DNA of 64,000 bases from Bacteroidetes bacterium OLB12 (GCA_001567185.1 LNFR01000052.1:36227-100226); one strand, 5' to 3'; shown: positions 38,225 through 47,653, numbered from the stretch's first letter. Notes: generated from the letters alone by a model not told the origin. Translations and numbers: made by a program.

Positions 38225-38991
38225 TAGCGCAGGTGTTTCACCGTCATGCCGTTGTTAATAAGTTGCTTCAGCGATTCGATTCCTATTTTAAGATGAAGGT
38301 CAACATAACTGGTGGTAACTACTTTATCACTGGCTTCTGTTTTGATTCCCTCCACAATCATAGGCTGATCGGAAACCAGCAGGAGCGCACCGGTAGGAAT
38401 TTCATTATAAAACCCGGTAGAAAAAATGGTAGCGGTTTCCATATCAATTGCCATGGCTCGGATTTTGACCAGGTAATCTTTAAATACCTCATCCCATTCC
38501 CACACCCTTCGGTTGGTGGTGTAAACCGTTCCGGTCCAATAGTCCTGGTTATTATCCCGAATGGTGGTTGAAATGGCTTTCTGTAAAGCAAAAGCAGGTA
38601 AGGCAGGCACTTCGGCAGGGAAATAGTCATTCGATGTACCCTCGCCCCGAATGGCAGCAATAGGGAGGATGAAGTCGCCCAGATCATTTTTTTTCTTTAA
38701 GCCCCCGCACTTTCCTAAAAACAGGCATGCCCCGGGCATAATTGCGGTAAGGCAATCCATAATTGTAGCTGCGTTTGGGCTACCCATCCCAAAGTTGATA
38801 ATGGTAATGCCACCGGCTGTGGCACTGCGCATGGCACGATCCATCCCCTTCACTTCCACATCGTTCCATTCGGCAAACTTCTTAACGTAGTTATCGAAAT
38901 TAGTAAGCAAGATATAGCGGCCAAAATCTTCCAGTTTTACACCGGTATATCGCGGAAGCCAGTTTTCAACAATTTCCTGTTTTGATTTCAT
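38221..38991 (-). CDS. amn: AMP nucleosidase, short form
   Basis: 256 residues. Hydrolyses AMP to adenine and ribose 5-phosphate. The phosphorylase-like core is visible: NFGMGSPNAATIMDCLTAI, FLGKCGGLKKKNDLGDFILP, IRGEGTSNDYFPAEVP, and AMAIDMETATIFSTGFYNEI with the catalytic-region Glu. The N-terminal regulatory domain of the enterobacterial enzyme (about 480 residues) is absent, as is usual in this phylum. Confidence 0.88.
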   Translation of the reverse strand: MKSKQEIVENWLPRYTGVKLEDFGRYILLTNFDNYVKKFAEWNDVEVKGMDRAMRSATAGGITIINFGMGSPNAATIMDCLTAIMPGACLFLGKCGGLKKKNDLGDFILPIAAIRGEGTSNDYFPAEVPALPAFALQKAISTTIRDNNQDYWTGTVYTTNRRVWEWDEVFKDYLVKIRAMAIDMETATIFSTGFYNEIPTGALLLVSDQPMIVEGIKTEASDKVVTTSYVDLHLKIGIESLKQLINNGMTVKHLRY

Positions 38992-39046
38992 GGTGGGTAT
39001 ATAATGAATGTGTTACAATGTGGTGTTCAAAGGTTAATTTTAGCAC

Positions 39047-39496
39047 ATGTATAAATTAAACCTTCCCGAATTTAATATTGCTTTGCGCAAAGAACAGGGA
39101 AAAGTTTGGATTTTTGATATTATTCGAAAAAAGTATGTGGTGCTTACACCCGAAGAATGGGTGCGCCAGCATTTTATCCATTACCTGATTAACGAACTGT
39201 CTTACCCCAAGGCATTGTTTAAGGTTGAGCGAGGCTTAACCTACAATAAACTTCACAAGCGTTCCGACATTATTATTCACGACCGAACCGGAAAACCCTG
39301 GATGTTGGTTGAATGCAAGGCTCCTGAAATCAAACTCACACAAAAAGCGTTTAACCAGGTTGCTGTGTATAACATGACCGTTGGCGCACGCTATGTAGCA
39401 GTTACCAATGGAATGGCGCAGTATTGCTTTGAAGCGCTGGCTAAACCTGGCTCCCCGGTTCAGTTCCTTGAAGCATTTCCAAAATTTGATGTCTAA
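39047..39496 (+). CDS. Stand-alone HsdR_N-type nuclease-fold protein
   Basis: 149 residues matching the N-terminal domain of type I restriction HsdR: RSDIIIHDRTGKPWMLVECKAPEIKL holds the PD-(D/E)xK core (Asp ... Glu-Cys-Lys). There is no helicase domain, HsdM or HsdS nearby, so it is not a restriction system. Such single-domain proteins are frequent in Bacteroidota; function unknown. It converges on ald with a four-base overlap. Confidence 0.75.
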   Translation: MYKLNLPEFNIALRKEQGKVWIFDIIRKKYVVLTPEEWVRQHFIHYLINELSYPKALFKVERGLTYNKLHKRSDIIIHDRTGKPWMLVECKAPEIKLTQKAFNQVAVYNMTVGARYVAVTNGMAQYCFEALAKPGSPVQFLEAFPKFDV

Positions 39497-40605
39497 AGTA
39501 TTTCCTCTACGCTGGTGTAAGGCAGGTTGAAGGCATCGGCAACAGCCTTATACACCACTTTTCCCTGCACCACATTAAGCCCCTTCTTCAAATCTTCATT
39601 TTCGCTGCATGCTTTTTTCCAACCGTTGTTTGCCAGTTTTAAAGCATATGGAAGGGTAGCGTTTGTTAATGCAAGGGTAGAAGTATAAGGTACAGCACCG
39701 GGCATGTTGGCAACACAGTAATGTACAATATCATCAATAATGTAAGTAGGATCTTCGTGTGTAGTAGGTTTGCAGGTTTCAATACACCCGCCCTGGTCAA
39801 CCGCAACATCAACAAGTACGGTACCGGGGCGCATGGTCTTGAGCATATCGCGCGTAATAAGTTTGGGTGCTTTGGCACCAGGAATTAATACGCCACCTAC
39901 AATCAGGTCAGAAGTTTTTACCAGTTCGCGCAATACGTAATCGTTAGAGGCCATGGTATGCACGTTCTTCGGCATTACATCATCCAGATAACGCAAGCGG
40001 TTTAGATTTACATCGGTAATAGTTACATCGGCACCCATGCCGGCAGCAATTTTAGCAGCATTGGTTCCAACCACACCACCACCCAGAATTAAAACCTTAG
40101 CTGGCATTACGCCAGGCACACCGCCCAGCAATATTCCGCGGCCTTTCAAAGGCTTCTCCAGGTATTTGGCTCCTTCCTGAATTGACATACGCCCTGCTAC
40201 TTCCGACATAGGAACTAATAACGGAAGACTCCTGTCGGGGCGCTCTACCGTTTCGTAGGCAAGACATACGGCACCGGTTTTAAGCATCGCATGTGCCAAT
40301 GGCTCGTACGAGGCAAAATGAAAATAAGTAAATACCAGTTGATCTTTGCGGATAAGGCCATATTCCTGTTCGATGGGTTCCTTAACCTTTACGATCATTT
40401 CGGCCACATCGAAAACTTCTTTAGCGGTTGACAGAATTTTTGCACCTGCTCCTTTGTATTCTTCATCTGAAAACCCGCTGCCATCGCCAGCTTTGGTTTG
40501 CACATAAACGGTATGGCCCTTCTTAATAAATTCCTGAGCTCCGGCAGGAGTTACCGCCACGCGGTTCTCATTGTTTTTAATCTCTTTGGGTACGCCAATA
40601 ATCAT
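39493..40605 (-). CDS. ald: Alanine dehydrogenase
   Basis: 370 residues. Interconverts L-alanine and pyruvate plus ammonia with NAD. N-terminal MIIGVPKEIKNNENRVAVTP, substrate Lys region TMIVKVKEP-like EMIVKVKEPIEQEY, catalytic His in FTYFHFAS (about 96), NAD-binding VLILGGGVVGTNAAKIAAGMG (about 170-190), and the typical end region GVVPYTST-like GAVPYTSTLALTNATLPYA. Intact. Confidence 0.95.
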   Translation of the reverse strand: MIIGVPKEIKNNENRVAVTPAGAQEFIKKGHTVYVQTKAGDGSGFSDEEYKGAGAKILSTAKEVFDVAEMIVKVKEPIEQEYGLIRKDQLVFTYFHFASYEPLAHAMLKTGAVCLAYETVERPDRSLPLLVPMSEVAGRMSIQEGAKYLEKPLKGRGILLGGVPGVMPAKVLILGGGVVGTNAAKIAAGMGADVTITDVNLNRLRYLDDVMPKNVHTMASNDYVLRELVKTSDLIVGGVLIPGAKAPKLITRDMLKTMRPGTVLVDVAVDQGGCIETCKPTTHEDPTYIIDDIVHYCVANMPGAVPYTSTLALTNATLPYALKLANNGWKKACSENEDLKKGLNVVQGKVVYKAVADAFNLPYTSVEEIL

Positions 40606-40828
40606 ATCGGATAATGTTTAAGATATTTCAGGTTAAAATTTCGCTTTAGATAAAGTGCTCACAAAGATAACATTCGTACACGATTGCAAAATGCCAAGCA
40701 CAAGATTTCCATAACCGACTTTTTACGGTTTCGTGTGCGCAGCCAGGCCCATAGGCGGCAAAAGGAATTTTTGATATCGAAACAACTGTGGGTTGTTATT
40801 TCTCAGGAAGAGGGATTAAAAGTAGATT

Positions 40829-40956
40829 AGAAGCCATCTCAAAAATACTTTGTCATCGCGGACAGCGTTCCGCGATCTCAGAATCTGTGCAGAAAGGTTG
40901 GGATGCCGGAATAAATCCGCCATGACATCCTTAAGTGTTTTTTTGAAATGGCTTCT
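40829..40956. repeat. 128-bp palindromic element with terminal inverted repeats (MITE/REP-like)
   Basis: Ends: AGAAGCCATCTCAAAAATAC at 40829 and its imperfect inverse at 40933-40956 (AAGTGTTTTTTTGAAATGGC and on), about 22 of 24 positions pairing with one gap. Inside are two further stems: ATCGCGGA/TCCGCGAT (40855-40862 with 40869-40876, perfect) and GGATG/CATCC (40901-40905 with 40926-40930) enclosing CCGGA/TCCGC. No coding capacity. Confidence 0.7.
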
Positions 40957-41078
40957 AGTTTTCTCGTTCTATTTGCCCGATATATCACAAACTATCCTAA
41001 TGAAATTTTTAATGATTGAATGACATTATTCGGTGAATGAAGAAATTAGCCTGATTTTATATGGATAAAATTTCACTT

Positions 41079-41110
41079 TTTGCCACCTCCTTTGTTTTTG
41101 CCTATTTTTA
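41079..41110 (+). promoter_or_regulatory. Possible promoter of the E1 gene
   Basis: TTTG at 41079-41082, 20 bases, then TATTTTTA at 41103-41110, one base off TAnnTTTG. 24 bases before the GTG start. Confidence 0.35.
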
Positions 41111-41134
41111 CCAATAACCAAACTGGATTTCGAA

Positions 41135-43537
41135 GTGGCGCAAACAAAAACGTTGGTTACCGGATTATCAGAAAAGAAAGTAGCTGCTATTCTTGCTGAT
41201 TATCGCCTTGCCTGCGAAAGTCGCGAGGCTAGTTTGCTGGGTCGCAAAGAGGTGTTTATGGGCAAGGCCAAGTTTGGAATCTTTGGCGATGGCAAAGAGT
41301 TGGCCCAGATTGCCATGGCGAAAATTTTTAGACCGGGCGACCATCGTGCAGGTTATTATCGCGATCAAACTTTTATGCTCGCAATTGGCGAGTTAACCCT
41401 GCAACAATATTTTGCACAACTATACGCACACACCAGTGTAGAGGCTGATCCAGCCTCGGCCGGGCGGTTAATGAATGGCCATTTTGCTACCCGAATGATT
41501 GATGAACAGGGAGCTTTCAAAAACCTGGCACACCTAAAGAACAGCAGTTCTGATATTTCGCCTACTGCCGGGCAAATGCCACGGTTGGTGGGCCTTGCTT
41601 ATGCATCCAAACTTTTCCGGAATAATCCCGGACTGGCTGCCTACCCCGAATTGAGTACAGCTGGAAATGAAATCGCATTTGGAACCATTGGCAACGCCTC
41701 CACATCAGAAGGTCACTTCTTTGAAGCCATTAATGCAGCCGGAGTTTTACAGGTGCCCATGCTTATTTCCGTATGGGATGATGAATATGGTATTTCGGTT
41801 CCGGCTGAATATCAAACTACCAAAGGAAGCATTTCGAAAATACTGGCCGGCTTTCAACGTAATAAATCGGAAAAGGGTTATGAAATCTTTACCGTAAAAG
41901 GTTGGGATTATCTTTCGATGATTTCCGTTTACGAAAAAGCTGAAAAAATTTGTCGGGAGGAACACGTGCCGGTGTTGGTACATGTTACAGAGATGACTCA
42001 GCCGCAAGGTCATTCTACCTCCGGTTCGCATGAGCGCTATAAATCAAAAGAAAGATTAGCGTGGGAAACAGAATTTGATTGCATTCGCAAGCTTCGGCAA
42101 TGGTTGATTGAAAATGGAGTCGCATCTGCGGACGAGTTGGATGAAATTGAAAAAAATGCCAAGACCACTGCGCGGGCTGCTAAAGATGCGGCCTGGAAAG
42201 ATTTTAACAAGGATATTCAGAAATCGCAAAAGGAACTTGAGCAAATACTAAACGAGGCAATTGGTGAACAGCCTGCCATTGAAGATATTTTACAGGAGCT
42301 TCGTAAAACGATTAACCCGCTCTTGATGGATGCTGTAAAAGCAGCACGCAAAGCAGCACGATTACTTAGGTATAGTTCGTCAGAAATACGTAGCCAATTG
42401 GTGGCGTGGATAAAGAGTTCAGAAGAAAAAAACTTCGATCGGTTTAGTTCCTATCTCCACAGTCAATCCTCCTGGTCGGCATTAAAGGTAAATCCGGTTG
42501 CTCCGGTCTATCATGATAATTCGCCCTTAATAGACGGACGAGAAATTTTGCAGGCTTGCTTCCGCGAGGCGTTGCAGCGCGATCCGAAGGTGTTGGCTTT
42601 TGGTGAAGATGTTGGCAAAATCGGAGATGTGAACCAGGGCTTTGCCGGCCTTCAACAAAAGTTTGGAGAGCTGCGCGTAACGGATACCGGCATTCGTGAG
42701 TGTACAATTATTGGGCAGGGGATAGGCGCTGCCTTGCGTGGGTTACGGCCCATTGCTGAAGTTCAATATCTTGACTACTTGTTATATGCTTTGCAAACAC
42801 TATCGGATGATTTAGCCTGTTTGCAATACCGAACAAAAGGAGGCCAAAAGGCACCGCTAATTGTGCGAACGCGGGGGCATCGGCTGGAAGGTGTGTGGCA
42901 TGCCGGATCACCTATGGGTATGATTTTGCATGCGTTGCGGGGCATGTTTGTTTTGGTGCCCAGAAATATGACCCAGGCTGCTGGTTTTTATAATACACTA
43001 CTTCAATCAGACGATCCTGCTTTGATTGTGGAATGCCTGAACGGATATCGGTTGAAAGAAAAACTACCCGTAAATATTGGTGAGTTTACAGTACCCCTGG
43101 GCGAACCCGAAATATTAAAGCAAGGCAATGATGTAACCATAGTTACCTATGGCTCTATGTGCCGCATTGTACTGGAGGCGGCCAATGAGCTTGAAGCTAT
43201 TGGTATTTCGTGCGAGGTGATTGATGTACAAACTTTACTGCCCTTTGATTTGCCAAAAACTATTTTACAGTCGATAAAGAAAACCAATCGTGTTTTGTTT
43301 ACCGATGAAGATGTGCCCGGTGGCGCTACTGCATTTATGATGCAACAAGTTTTAGAAGAACAGGGGGCCTATCAGTTTTTAGATGCGGTACCGCGTACCC
43401 TTACAGCCAAGGAACACAGGCCCGCGTATGGTTCGGATGGTGATTATTTTTCGAAACCTAATGCTGAAGATGTATTTGATTTGGTTTATGCCATTATGCA
43501 CGAAGCAGACCCTGGCAGTTTTCCTGAATTATATTAG
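41135..43537 (+). CDS. Fused alpha/beta E1 component of a 2-oxoacid dehydrogenase
   Basis: 800 residues from GTG 41135. The first half is the alpha (TPP-binding) domain, the second half the beta domain (from about residue 460: DGREILQACFREALQRDPKV, FGEDVGKIGDVNQGFAGL, ending with a transketolase C-terminal domain, DVQTLLPFDLPKT). The enzyme decarboxylates pyruvate or branched-chain 2-oxoacids and passes the acyl group to a lipoyl E2. In place of the usual GDG...NN TPP motif it reads GNASTSEGHFFEAINAAG and SVWDDEYGIS. The linker at about 330-380 is Lys/Glu-rich and helical. No E2 or E3 gene is adjacent. The frame is open a few codons upstream without an ATG. Confidence 0.87.
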   Translation: MAQTKTLVTGLSEKKVAAILADYRLACESREASLLGRKEVFMGKAKFGIFGDGKELAQIAMAKIFRPGDHRAGYYRDQTFMLAIGELTLQQYFAQLYAHTSVEADPASAGRLMNGHFATRMIDEQGAFKNLAHLKNSSSDISPTAGQMPRLVGLAYASKLFRNNPGLAAYPELSTAGNEIAFGTIGNASTSEGHFFEAINAAGVLQVPMLISVWDDEYGISVPAEYQTTKGSISKILAGFQRNKSEKGYEIFTVKGWDYLSMISVYEKAEKICREEHVPVLVHVTEMTQPQGHSTSGSHERYKSKERLAWETEFDCIRKLRQWLIENGVASADELDEIEKNAKTTARAAKDAAWKDFNKDIQKSQKELEQILNEAIGEQPAIEDILQELRKTINPLLMDAVKAARKAARLLRYSSSEIRSQLVAWIKSSEEKNFDRFSSYLHSQSSWSALKVNPVAPVYHDNSPLIDGREILQACFREALQRDPKVLAFGEDVGKIGDVNQGFAGLQQKFGELRVTDTGIRECTIIGQGIGAALRGLRPIAEVQYLDYLLYALQTLSDDLACLQYRTKGGQKAPLIVRTRGHRLEGVWHAGSPMGMILHALRGMFVLVPRNMTQAAGFYNTLLQSDDPALIVECLNGYRLKEKLPVNIGEFTVPLGEPEILKQGNDVTIVTYGSMCRIVLEAANELEAIGISCEVIDVQTLLPFDLPKTILQSIKKTNRVLFTDEDVPGGATAFMMQQVLEEQGAYQFLDAVPRTLTAKEHRPAYGSDGDYFSKPNAEDVFDLVYAIMHEADPGSFPELY

Positions 43538-43545
43538 CGAATATT

Positions 43546-44361
43546 CTAAAACGTGATTTCAGGGGTTTCAATAATGTTACTCCGGTTTAATGCCCGGTCT
43601 TTGATTTGAATCCGGAATTTTAAAGTCTTTAAGCTAAACTGAGCTTTAAAAGCAGGCGAACCAATTCCAAACCTTATCTTTCCTTCAATGGGCGAGCCGG
43701 GTCTGTCCTGGTATAAAATCGGAAATCTTCCATTGTAGGTGATACCGCAATTCGGGTAGTCAAATTCTTTTGTAAAATCGAACTCTGTAAAAGTTCCATT
43801 TGGATTCTTTACCAGAAAATCAATATCAAAATTGTGGTGATTGGGGTTTAGTTGAAAATAAATAGTATCGGTAACATCTCCGTTACTATCCCGTATAACT
43901 TCCCAGTTTATACAATTATAGGGTTTTATAAATGCTGGTAGCGCAGCGTATTCCGGGTTTGTTCGCTTATCTCCATAAGTTACCGGATTGAGATCGGATT
44001 TCAGAATTAAGAATTTGCTGTTATAGCAGGTGGTTGCCTGATTACAAGGTGTGCCTGTATCCACTATCCCATACTGTCCATCTTCCGATCGTTGATAAAG
44101 CGTATAGAGTTTATTTTCGAAACAAATTTGATTGTTATCGGTACTTAGGCTGCAATTTAGCTCGGAGCTTTCAAGGCCCAGGTCGCCATCGCCATCGGTA
44201 AAGGTTAAGAAGAATATTAATGAGTCAATCCCATTCACCCGTTTATAAGTCATGTCTTCAAACTCAATTCGGGGTTCGATGGGAAATTCCGGTGCATGAA
44301 AGCAGGAGCCTGCAACGGCAGTTAAGATTCCGAACATCAGCAAATGCTTAATCACTCTCAT
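43546..44361 (-). CDS. Putative lipoprotein of unknown function
   Basis: 271 residues. Signal peptide with lipobox TAVAGSC (Cys about 20), so it should be lipidated by Lgt and sit in an outer-membrane leaflet. The mature part is beta-rich with an acidic, calcium-like loop FTDGDGDLGLESSELNC. Two Cys pairs (CSLSTDNNQIC, CNQATTC) may form disulphides. I do not recognise the family by name. It ends 8 bases from the convergent E1 gene. Confidence 0.7.
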   Translation of the reverse strand: MRVIKHLLMFGILTAVAGSCFHAPEFPIEPRIEFEDMTYKRVNGIDSLIFFLTFTDGDGDLGLESSELNCSLSTDNNQICFENKLYTLYQRSEDGQYGIVDTGTPCNQATTCYNSKFLILKSDLNPVTYGDKRTNPEYAALPAFIKPYNCINWEVIRDSNGDVTDTIYFQLNPNHHNFDIDFLVKNPNGTFTEFDFTKEFDYPNCGITYNGRFPILYQDRPGSPIEGKIRFGIGSPAFKAQFSLKTLKFRIQIKDRALNRSNIIETPEITF

Positions 44362-44426
44362 TTTTTACCTTTATTGCTTGTAAACATAAACAACGCCTGA
44401 ACACATTCAAAAGTTTTGAAGCTGGT

Positions 44427-45383
44427 TTGCATGCTGTTAACGACAGCAACTTTGAAGATATTGCAATCCGTTTATTCCGCTTTCAGGCAGAAAATAACCC
44501 GGTTTATAAACAGTATTTGCAAAATCTGAAGGTAAAACCAGATCAAATTGAGCATTTAACCCAGGTGCCGTTTTTGCCAATCAGTTTTTTTAAAACTCAA
44601 ACAATTCGAACCGGCCAATGGATACCCGAAACAGAATTCAAAAGCAGCGGAACCACCGGTTCGCAAACCAGCCGCCATTCAGTAGCTAACCTGGCTTTTT
44701 ACCAGCAGCATGCAGTAAAAACCTTTGAGCAATTTTATGGATCATTAAAGCAATACCATATACTGGCCTTGTTACCGGCTTACCTGGAGCGTGCGGGATC
44801 TTCGTTAATTGCCATGATCGATCAGTTTATCCGCGCCAGCGAATCGGACCATTCGGGATATTATTTGTATAACCATGAAGCGTTGCTTCAAAAAATTAAC
44901 GCGTTGAATTTAGGGCCGCGTAAAATACTATTATGGGGTGTGTCGTTTGCATTGTTAGATCTGGCCGAAAACTTTGAGATTGACTTAAGCCGGGCCCTTG
45001 TAATGGAAACCGGAGGGATGAAGGGTAGAAGGCAGGAAATAACAAGGCAGGAATTACATGCGTTTTTGAACCAAAAGTTTAATACGAAAGTTATTCACTC
45101 CGAATATGGCATGACAGAATTGATGTCGCAGGCCTATTCGCAAGGTTTTGGTTACTACAGGTGTCCCCCGTGGATGAAGGTGATAATCAGAGAGATAAAT
45201 GATCCGTTTACCTATCTGAGCGGAAAAGTGGGGGGTATTAATGTGGTAGATTTGGCAAATTTTAGCACTTGCGCATTTATTGAAACCCAGGATTTGGGCA
45301 AATTGATTGAAAAAGAGCAATTTGAGATTTTAGGCCGGATTGATAATAGCGATGTGCGGGGTTGTAATTTACTGGTTGAGTAG
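44427..45383 (+). CDS. LuxE/PaaK-like acyl-activating enzyme
   Basis: 318 residues. TEFKSSGTTGSQTSRHSV (about 70-87) is the AMP-binding P-loop of the LuxE acyl-protein synthetase group, and HSEYGMTELMSQAYSQG and LGRIDNSDVRGC are the later adenylation motifs. It probably activates a carboxylic acid as an acyl-AMP. The frame is open upstream of TTG 44427 with family-like residues (LNTFKSFEAGLHA), so translation may begin at CTG 44397 or the start codon may be altered. No lux gene is near. Confidence 0.8.
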   Translation: MHAVNDSNFEDIAIRLFRFQAENNPVYKQYLQNLKVKPDQIEHLTQVPFLPISFFKTQTIRTGQWIPETEFKSSGTTGSQTSRHSVANLAFYQQHAVKTFEQFYGSLKQYHILALLPAYLERAGSSLIAMIDQFIRASESDHSGYYLYNHEALLQKINALNLGPRKILLWGVSFALLDLAENFEIDLSRALVMETGGMKGRRQEITRQELHAFLNQKFNTKVIHSEYGMTELMSQAYSQGFGYYRCPPWMKVIIREINDPFTYLSGKVGGINVVDLANFSTCAFIETQDLGKLIEKEQFEILGRIDNSDVRGCNLLVE

Positions 45384-45471
45384 TCGATTTTGTCGATAAA
45401 CAGCATTTTTGGTACATTCGATTTGGATGATTTTAAAAGATTGATATTTTTGTTCCTTTAAACCACTGGTT

Positions 45472-45588
45472 ATGAAGAAAATTCTCGCTTTTGCAGCCCT
45501 TCTTGCGTTTCTTACATCGTGCAGCCAATACACCTGCCCAACGTACAGCAAGAAAGAGGTTAAGAAACCTACTGAAAGCCGGATATAA
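45472..45588 (+). CDS. 38-residue lipoprotein
   Basis: ATG 45472. MKKILAFAALLAFLTSCSQY is a textbook lipoprotein signal with lipobox FLTSC (Cys 17). Only about 21 residues follow, with a second Cys and a Lys-rich tail (SKKEVKKPTESRI). Such very small lipoproteins are common next to other genes in this phylum and are usually missed by gene finders. Function unknown. Its stop is 4 bases from the convergent response regulator. Confidence 0.7.
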   Translation: MKKILAFAALLAFLTSCSQYTCPTYSKKEVKKPTESRI

Positions 45589-45592
45589 GTCT

Positions 45593-46756
45593 CTAGAGGT
45601 ATTTTTTTACTTCCTCTGGTCCAATAACTGGTCCATCACTCATTATCACCAGCCTTTCTACAACATTTCGTAGTTCGCGAATGTTGCCCGTCCATTTGTA
45701 CGATTTTAATAGTGCAAGGGCTTCTTTGTCAATCTCTTTCTTCTTGTTGCCATAGTCATGGGCAATATCGGCCAGAAATTTTTCTGTTAAGGCTGGAATA
45801 TCATCCAAACGATCATTCAGGGCAGGAACCTTAATTACAATGACAGAAAGCCTGTGATATAAATCTTCACGAAATCGGTTTTCCTCTATTTCTTTTTTCA
45901 GGTCTTTATTGGTGGCAGCTATAACGCGCACATTAACTGAAATGTCCTTTTCGCCACCTACACGGGTAATCTTATTTTCTTGCAGCGCCCTCAAAACTTT
46001 GGCTTGAGCTGCAGCACCCATATCTCCGATTTCGTCCAAAAACAAAGTGCCGCCTTCAGCTTGCTCAAATTTTCCAAGTTTCTGTTTGATGGCGGACGTG
46101 AACGATCCTTTTTCGTGGCCGAAAAGTTCACTCTCAATCAACTCTGAAGGGATGGCCGCACAGTTTACTTCAATGAATGGCCCCTGGTTGCGCGTACTCT
46201 GTTCATGAAGCTGGCGGGCTACTAATTCTTTACCCGCTCCATTTGGCCCGGTAATCAAAACCCGGGCTTCTGTTGGGGCAACTTTTTCAATCATTTGTTT
46301 TACTGCCATCAGGCCGGCTGAGTTGCCAATGATTTCATACTTGCCCGATACCTTCTTCTTCAGAATTTTGGTTTCCCTTACAAGATTATTCTTGTCCAGG
46401 GCATTGCGGAGTGTAATTAAAAGCCGGTTGAGGTCGGGTGGTTTTTGTAAAAAATCAAATGCACCAAGTTTGGTTGCATCTACAGCCAATTCGGTTGTGC
46501 CATGGGCTGAAATCATTATAAAGGTGGCTGGGTTACCTTTGGCTTTGGCTTGTTGCAATACTTCCATGCCATCCATTTTGGGCATCTTAACATCACAAAA
46601 CACCACATCGTAGGCGCTATTTTCGAGTTTGGCCAACCCTTCCTGGCCATCTTTGGCTTCGTCCACCTCCAGTTTAAGTTCTTTCTGGTCTTTGAGAATA
46701 TCTTTTAACACCGCACGTATGCTGGCTTCATCTTCAATCAGTAAAACTTTTGGCAC
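45593..46756 (-). CDS. Sigma-54-type response regulator lacking a DNA-binding domain
   Basis: 387 residues. Receiver domain with phosphoacceptor Asp in [15 protein letters not shown] (about 54), then an AAA+ domain: Walker [16 protein letters not shown] (about 168-182), [16 protein letters not shown] (the GAFTGA loop is GSFTSA), Walker [13 protein letters not shown], and [13 protein letters not shown] with the Arg finger region. The protein ends at [10 protein letters not shown], with no Fis-type helix-turn-helix. No partner kinase is adjacent. It presumably activates sigma-54 promoters without binding an upstream site. Confidence 0.88.
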   Translation of the reverse strand: MPKVLLIEDEASIRAVLKDILKDQKELKLEVDEAKDGQEGLAKLENSAYDVVFCDVKMPKMDGMEVLQQAKAKGNPATFIMISAHGTTELAVDATKLGAFDFLQKPPDLNRLLITLRNALDKNNLVRETKILKKKVSGKYEIIGNSAGLMAVKQMIEKVAPTEARVLITGPNGAGKELVARQLHEQSTRNQGPFIEVNCAAIPSELIESELFGHEKGSFTSAIKQKLGKFEQAEGGTLFLDEIGDMGAAAQAKVLRALQENKITRVGGEKDISVNVRVIAATNKDLKKEIEENRFREDLYHRLSVIVIKVPALNDRLDDIPALTEKFLADIAHDYGNKKKEIDKEALALLKSYKWTGNIRELRNVVERLVIMSDGPVIGPEEVKKYL

Positions 46757-46794
46757 AGGTAATTCAGTTTTGTTGATCCATGTTTAAAAAAAAT

Positions 46795-47169
46795 GCAAGC
46801 CTGTAAGCCGGGTTCTGTATCGCACCAATGGTGCGATGCTTATCATTTATCTGGCTCTGATGTTGCCATCAGAATCTAGCAGCCTACCCAATCACACCAG
46901 CTTGCGCTATTAACGAGCAGCTAATCACTTGCGTGCGTGTGACCTATTTGGCCTTTCAACTCGTAAGGTTTGCCGTGCCTCTGATGTCACCATCAAAGCG
47001 GTGGGCTCTTACCCCACCTTTTCACCTTTTCCCCGATACATCGGGGTAGTTTGTTTTCTGTGGCACTTTCTGTCCCCAACAAGTCGGGGCCTTCCTGTTA
47101 GGAAGTACGATGCTCTGTGTTGCCCGGACTTTCCTCCCCAATAGCTATTGGAGCGATAAGCCGGCTTGC
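46795..47169 (-). ncRNA. rnpB: RNase P RNA, bacterial class A
   Basis: The catalytic RNA of RNase P, which trims 5' ends of tRNAs. Read on the minus strand: P1 pairs GCAAGCC (47169-47163) with GGCTTGC (46801-46795). The conserved GGAGGAAAGTCCGGGCAACA block follows near the 5' end, then AGGGTGAAAAGGTG-like sequence and GCTAGATTCTGATGG. The 3' part ends ACAGAACCCGGCTTACAGG, a hallmark of rnpB. About 375 bases. Confidence 0.93.
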
Positions 47170-47210
47170 GAATGCAAAGTTACGGATTGAACGCGAAATC
47201 AATTGATTTT

Positions 47211-47609
47211 TTAATGAATGTCTGCATCAGTCAGCTTCAGCTCGTATTGGTCGGCCAGATTAGCAACTTCCTGCAGCATTTCGGTTAAGGTACCTTCATT
47301 TACGGTTTCAACAGCCGCAACAGATTCCATCTGGAGGTAATTTTCGTTTACTACAAACCGGCAATAGTTAAAGTAGGCAGCTTGTTCCAATAACATTTTA
47401 AAATCAAGCGAAGGCCTGAGTGTACACACTTTTGAATTAAGGGTTATCATGCTGCGATTGTATAGTTCATTCTTTTTTATCGTACCGATTACCGTTTGAA
47501 AGCGATTTCCGGATACGGGCATAATGATGATAGAGTGATTGGAGTCATATTGTGTAAACTGACCACCAATCTGGTCAGCATACTTTTTCATAAAAGCAGT
47601 CAGGTCCAT
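47211..47609 (-). CDS. Conserved hypothetical protein
   Basis: ATG 47609 gives 132 residues (MDLTAFMKKYADQIGGQFTQ). An in-frame TTG at 47657 would add 16 unlikely residues. It is an alpha+beta soluble protein with a regular pattern (SIIIMPVSGNRFQTVIGTI, CTLRPSLDFKMLLEQAAYF, FVVNENYLQMESVAAV, TEMLQEVANLADQYEL). The layout resembles chaperone-like YbjN/CesT folds, but that is only an impression. Downstream of the DUF2279 gene. Confidence 0.6.
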   Translation of the reverse strand: MDLTAFMKKYADQIGGQFTQYDSNHSIIIMPVSGNRFQTVIGTIKKNELYNRSMITLNSKVCTLRPSLDFKMLLEQAAYFNYCRFVVNENYLQMESVAAVETVNEGTLTEMLQEVANLADQYELKLTDADIH

Positions 47610-47653
47610 GACAAAGGATTTAGGTATTCCGAAGGTAGCAAAACTTCGGGTAA

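Larger units (their letters stand above)
40606..41134. other. 529-bp intergenic region
   Basis: No credible coding frame. It contains the palindromic element at 40829-40956 and, near its right end, a possible promoter for the E1 gene. Nothing else is recognised. Confidence 0.6.

Noticed and set aside
39047-39496. HsdR-like protein as part of a type I restriction system
   Set aside because: Only the N-terminal nuclease-fold domain is present; no helicase domain, HsdM or HsdS lies in the window.
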